DNA of 64,000 nucleotides. Source: Gymnodinialimonas sp. 202GB13-11. Its GTDB lineage: Bacteria > Pseudomonadota > Alphaproteobacteria > Rhodobacterales > Rhodobacteraceae. The stretch lies in the NCBI RefSeq assembly GCF_040932485.1, contig NZ_JBFRBH010000001.1, positions 372,001-436,000 of the forward strand, given 5' to 3'. Position 1 is the stretch's first letter, and every line of letters begins with the position of its first letter. The notes under the pieces are model-generated. The model did not search any database and was not told the origin of the DNA. It saw only the letters and a list, made by a program, of their open reading frames with translations. Shown here one piece after another: positions 60,855 to 64,000 of this stretch. A program made the translations under genes and the position numbers.

Positions 60855-62042
60855 TTAATTCAGCCGCGCCCTCAGTACCCGCATCAGGTTCCCGCCCATC
60901 ACGGCGCGCACCTCATCTTCTGTGGCCCCGGCGCGCAGAAGCGCGTCGGTCAAAGCGGCCAATTCCGACGTGTCAAAGCCCACGGTGACTGAGCCGTCGT
61001 AGTCCGACCCCAGCGACACGTGATCGACGCCAAGCACGTCAATCGCCGCCATGATCACCCGCGCCACGCCTTCGGGGCTGTCATCGCAAGTCACATCGGC
61101 CCAATAGCCGATCCCGATGACGCCGCCGCCCTGATCCATGCCGTTCTGCACGATCTGACGCATCAGGTTGTCGGGGAAATTCCGGTGCGCGTCGCAGACC
61201 GACCGCAGGCCGGTATGGCTCACCACCAGCGGAATATCGGTCAACTCGACCACTTCCCGCGCCACCGCCTCCGACGAATGGGCAAGGTCCAGCACCATGC
61301 CACGCGCGACCACTTCGGCCACGACCTCGCGGCCAAAATCCGTCAGCCCGCCGTCGCCGACGCCATGGAGTGACGTGCCGACCTCGTTGTCAAAAAAGTG
61401 GTGCAACCCGATCAGGCGAAAGCCCGCCTCCTCCAACCGGTCGAGGTTCGCCATATCCCCTTCCAGCGCGTGCGCCCCTTCGATCCCCAGCATGCCGCCG
61501 ACAACCGCCTCACCTGCCGCGCGATCCGCCAGCAAAGCCTCCAGCCCCGCTTCATCCGTGATTACACGCAACGCCCCGTCCGAGGCCTCGGCAAATCCAT
61601 ACAACCGCTCCGCCTGATAGAGCGCGCGTTCCACAAGGCTGGTCCACGTGCGCACTGGCCACATCTGCCCCATAGCCAGCAGCGTGATGCTGTCCGTCCC
61701 ATCGCCTGTATTTTCATGGTAATTCTGCCCCGCTGGGCTTTTTGTGACCGCCGTGAACACCTGAAACGCCACATTGCCTTCCAGCAGGCGCGGCACGTCC
61801 ACATGCCCCCGATCTCCGCGCTCAGTCAGGTCACGGTTCCACAACAGGCTGTCGGCATGCCAATCGCCGATAATCAATGTGTCATGTAATGCGCGTGCCT
61901 CATCCGAGACGGGGTAGGGGCCTTGCCAGTTGATCCCGTTGCGCTCGGCCTCAACATAGCCCGGCGCGAAGGTCAGGAAGGCTACCAAGGCCAAAACCAC
62001 CAACAGCAATCCGCGCCCCAACCATTTCCCGAAAGTCCGCAT
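60855..62042 (-). CDS. Membrane dipeptidase (peptidase M19)
   Basis: A 395-residue protein with an N-terminal signal-anchor helix (GLLLVVLALVAFLTFAPGYV). The zinc site is seen in DWHADSLLW, MLGIEGAHAL, LTDIPLVVSHTG and GSDYDGSV, the renal-dipeptidase pattern. The catalytic domain would be periplasmic and hydrolyse dipeptides. GGAGG lies 8 bases before the ATG at 62042. The longer upstream frame is not coding. Confidence 0.92.
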   Translation of the reverse strand: MRTFGKWLGRGLLLVVLALVAFLTFAPGYVEAERNGINWQGPYPVSDEARALHDTLIIGDWHADSLLWNRDLTERGDRGHVDVPRLLEGNVAFQVFTAVTKSPAGQNYHENTGDGTDSITLLAMGQMWPVRTWTSLVERALYQAERLYGFAEASDGALRVITDEAGLEALLADRAAGEAVVGGMLGIEGAHALEGDMANLDRLEEAGFRLIGLHHFFDNEVGTSLHGVGDGGLTDFGREVVAEVVARGMVLDLAHSSEAVAREVVELTDIPLVVSHTGLRSVCDAHRNFPDNLMRQIVQNGMDQGGGVIGIGYWADVTCDDSPEGVARVIMAAIDVLGVDHVSLGSDYDGSVTVGFDTSELAALTDALLRAGATEDEVRAVMGGNLMRVLRARLN

Positions 62043-62120
62043 TCTTGATCCCTCCCGCGTTTGCACCCACGTTACGGAGAGGCGCGATAGGCGCAAGCAC
62101 GACGTTGCGGGAGTGAAGCC

Positions 62121-62390
62121 ATGGCAGGCGGATGGGCAAAAGACGGCGCGGTCAGCGAACAGATCGAAGCCTCGATCTCCGATGAACTGGCCCGGATGCG
62201 TGCTCGCAAAGGCCCGCAAGGCGAAAGCCTGACCCATTGTGCCGATTGCGAAGAGACGATCCCCGAGGCGCGGCGCAAAGCTATCCCGGGTGTAAAGCTC
62301 TGCATTGAATGCGCGACTGATCGTGATGCGAGGCCAGAGGCACGCGGCGGCATCAATCGGCGCGGATCAAAAGACTCTCAGCTCAAATAG
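62121..62390 (+). CDS. DksA/TraR-type zinc-finger protein (YbiI-like)
   Basis: An 89-residue protein with one C4 zinc finger, Cys40, Cys43, Cys61, Cys64 (HCADCEETIPEARRKAIPGV, then CIEC). EQIEASISDELARMRARK precedes it. It lacks the long coiled coil of true DksA, so direct RNA polymerase secondary-channel action is less certain. It is divergent from the dipeptidase gene, and its end overlaps the convergent M28 gene by 8 bases. Confidence 0.9.
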   Translation: MAGGWAKDGAVSEQIEASISDELARMRARKGPQGESLTHCADCEETIPEARRKAIPGVKLCIECATDRDARPEARGGINRRGSKDSQLK

Positions 62391-63294
62391 GCTCTGAAAG
62401 CCCGCAATAGCGGGCCACCCCCGCAATCACCATGCGCGTGGCCTGCTGCAACCGGCCGAAGTCGAGCACATCCGGAATATCCCGGCTCGTCCCATATCGC
62501 GGGTCGTCTACGCCCCCGTCATAGAGCCCCATCGCGGGGAAGCCCGTCGCCTCAAACGGCATGTAGTCACTGGCCCAGATGTCGGTGTGCGACGTGTTCA
62601 GCGTCGTATAGTCCGCCGCAACCTCCGCCATCATCTGCCCAAACGACGCCGAGGCCGCATCGTTGCCCGCCACGGCATTGCCCATGTCGTATTCCACAAT
62701 CATCGGCATCGCCGGGTTCGGTGGCCGCCACCCCAACATGTCGAGGTTGATCATCATCTCGATGGGCCACCCTTCGGCCCGCGCGAATTCCGCAATCGCG
62801 GCGGAGCCATAGAACCCCTGTTCCTCGCCTGCGAAAGCCATCGCCACGACGCTCTTGTTCAGCCCCGCACCTGACAGGATGCGATAGGCCTCCAGCATCG
62901 CGGCCATGCCCGTCGCATTGTCGTTCGCGCCCGGCGCGTTGTTCATCGAATCCTCAGAGGCACTGTCATAATGCGCCCCGATCAGGATCACGCCCCGCGT
63001 GTCACTGGCGTCGCCCAGAATGAAATTGTGCCGCGTTTTGCCCGACGGCATCTGGAAGCCAAAGCGCGTTACGTCGCCCTGCAGCGCCATCACGTCGTGC
63101 ACCCATTCTTCCACCACAGGAAACTGAGGATGGTCCGTGAAGCGGGTCGGAAAGGAGGTCAGCCCGTAGACCGTATTGACCAACACCTCTTGGGAGACCT
63201 GATCGACCAAAGCCGCAATCGGATCGCCCTGCGCCCACCCGGGCCGAGCGGCCAACGCAGCCGCCCCCGCCAAAACCATCCGCCGATCCATCAT
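62383..63294 (-). CDS. M28-family zinc peptidase, exported
   Basis: A 303-residue protein. The N-terminus MMDRRMVLAGAAALAARPGW is a twin-arginine-like or Sec signal. The metallopeptidase shows the zinc residues in GAHYDSASED, NNAPGANDNATG and FAGEEQGFYGS (the Glu pair), then NLDMLGW and TSHTDIWASDYMP. It is an aminopeptidase-like enzyme of the periplasm. The ATG at 63294 overlaps the acetyltransferase stop by 4 bases, so they are coupled. Confidence 0.9.
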   Translation of the reverse strand: MMDRRMVLAGAAALAARPGWAQGDPIAALVDQVSQEVLVNTVYGLTSFPTRFTDHPQFPVVEEWVHDVMALQGDVTRFGFQMPSGKTRHNFILGDASDTRGVILIGAHYDSASEDSMNNAPGANDNATGMAAMLEAYRILSGAGLNKSVVAMAFAGEEQGFYGSAAIAEFARAEGWPIEMMINLDMLGWRPPNPAMPMIVEYDMGNAVAGNDAASASFGQMMAEVAADYTTLNTSHTDIWASDYMPFEATGFPAMGLYDGGVDDPRYGTSRDIPDVLDFGRLQQATRMVIAGVARYCGLSEPI

Positions 63295-63770
63295 CGCAAA
63301 ACCATCCTCAGCAAATCCTGCGGCCCCGCGCGGCCTTCCAGCCAATCCTCGCCTGTATCGACAAAACCACCCTTCAGGTAGCACGCAATGGCCACCTTGT
63401 TCACATGGTTCACGGTCAAATCCACACAAGGCCGGTCCGGATACTCCGCTGCCAAATGCGCCTTCATCGCCCGGACCGCCGCCGTCGCAATCCCGCGCCC
63501 CTGATGCGCGGCCCCGATCATGAACGCCCGCAGGCCCAATGCGCCCTCGGCACAAACGGGAATATCGTAGTGGTACGCCCGGTCGATCTTGAACAACCCA
63601 ACCGGCGCGCCATCTGCGACGACCCCATGCAGATCAAACCGCGCGGGATCCTCCGCAAAGGCCTCCGCCGGCGTGCCGGAAAACACTTCCTGCTCCGGCA
63701 AAACCCGAACGCCAGAAAACCGCGCCTGATCCTCCGGCCCAAGCCGGGCCAGAGTAACCTTCAGGCTCAC
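63291..63770 (-). CDS. GNAT-family acetyltransferase
   Basis: A 159-residue enzyme. IGAAHQGRGIATAAVRAMKA is the acetyl-CoA-binding motif, and NHVNKVAIACYLKGGF is motif B. The start is GTG at 63770, overlapping the upstream pepF stop as GTGA, and it is coupled to the M28 gene downstream. The acceptor substrate is unknown. Position between two peptidase genes suggests, but does not show, a role with peptides. Confidence 0.87.
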   Translation of the reverse strand: MSLKVTLARLGPEDQARFSGVRVLPEQEVFSGTPAEAFAEDPARFDLHGVVADGAPVGLFKIDRAYHYDIPVCAEGALGLRAFMIGAAHQGRGIATAAVRAMKAHLAAEYPDRPCVDLTVNHVNKVAIACYLKGGFVDTGEDWLEGRAGPQDLLRMVLR

Positions 63771-64000
63771 TCCATCGCTTCCAATTCGTCGATAAACCCT
63801 TCGATCATGCTCAGCCCTTTGTCCCAGAACGCTGGGTCGCTGGCATCCAGCCCGAACGGCGCGAGAAGCTCCTTATGGTGCTTCGATCCACCCGCCTTGA
63901 GCATGTCGAAATACTTCTCCTCAAAGCCCTCGGCCCCCTCGGCATAGACCGCGTAGAGGGCATTCACGAGGCCATCACCAAACGCATAGGCGTAGACGTA
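63767..64000 (-). CDS. Oligoendopeptidase F (M3 family), C-terminal part only
   Basis: The last 77 residues of a larger gene that enters at the right window edge. YVYAYAFGDGLVNALYAVYA and FEEKYFDMLKAGGSKHHKEL followed by DASDPAFWDKGLSMIEGFID are typical of the end of PepF/M3B peptidases, past the HEXXH site. The zinc motif itself is outside the window. Its stop overlaps the GNAT start. Confidence 0.88.
   Translation of the reverse strand, partial: YVYAYAFGDGLVNALYAVYAEGAEGFEEKYFDMLKAGGSKHHKELLAPFGLDASDPAFWDKGLSMIEGFIDELEAME

Overview
The window looks like a high-GC chromosome segment of a marine-type Rhodobacteraceae (Roseobacter lineage) alphaproteobacterium. The evidence is the sox order (sarcosine oxidase beta/delta/alpha/gamma), dnaG-rpoD on one strand, a riboflavin cluster ending in ribH-nusB, an RpoH sigma factor, a tRNA-His without an encoded G-1, and a GTTC-N7-GTTC LexA site in front of mmcB. 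Genes are dense, and many are joined by ATGA, GTGA or TAATG overlaps. I saw no rRNA, CRISPR array, intact IS or prophage. The genes at both window edges are cut.

Layout. 1-6.3 kb: a DUF2235 hydrolase (5' cut), hrpB, meaB, a DUF4166/DCC/HlyU-like cluster and a YigZ-like protein. 6.4-16.5 kb, minus strand: a sarcosine oxidase operon with an extra secreted-protein gene between soxB and soxD, then dnaG, rpoD and a barstar-like gene. 16.6-19.7 kb: two TadE-like genes and a TadG-like vWA gene. 20-26.2 kb: glutamate dehydrogenase, pirin, an alpha/beta hydrolase, an orphan BrnA-like regulator behind helically phased direct repeats, an entericidin-like lipoprotein too short for routine ORF calling, and another lipoprotein. 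26.3-31.7 kb is the accessory zone: an AT-rich orphan membrane-protein gene, palindromic repeats, lepA, and two adjacent convergent toxin-antitoxin modules (Phd/Doc and a MerR-DUF433/PIN-like pair).

31.7-42.5 kb: phospholipid genes (cdsA-like, plsC-like), small exported proteins, LMW-PTP, a sirtuin, a UbiG-like methyltransferase, copper-handling proteins, rpmB, a DUF2161 nuclease-fold protein, nrdR and ribD. 42.5-47.2 kb: a minus-strand capsule cassette (kpsS, Wza/KpsD-like, kpsC) that splits ribD from ribE. 47.3-51 kb: ribE, two unknown coupled genes, a ribB with a degenerate RibA half, ribH and nusB. 51-53.2 kb: a coupled pair of a coiled-coil membrane protein and a membrane-anchored ClpP/SDH-class protease-like protein. 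53.8-64 kb: LexA-controlled mmcB, a beta-barrel protein, tRNA-His, rluD overlapping a divergent membrane gene at a shared CATG, rpoH, a globin-like protein, an oxidoreductase, a CDGSH protein, two peptidases, acetyltransferases and the end of an oligoendopeptidase.

Most of the window is housekeeping. The best candidates for new biology are the orphan BrnA-like gene with its 11-bp-phased repeats, the back-to-back toxin-antitoxin modules next to REP-like palindromes, the coupled membrane protease pair at 51-53 kb, the secreted protein embedded in the sox operon, and the terminator-like hairpin in the rpmB leader.
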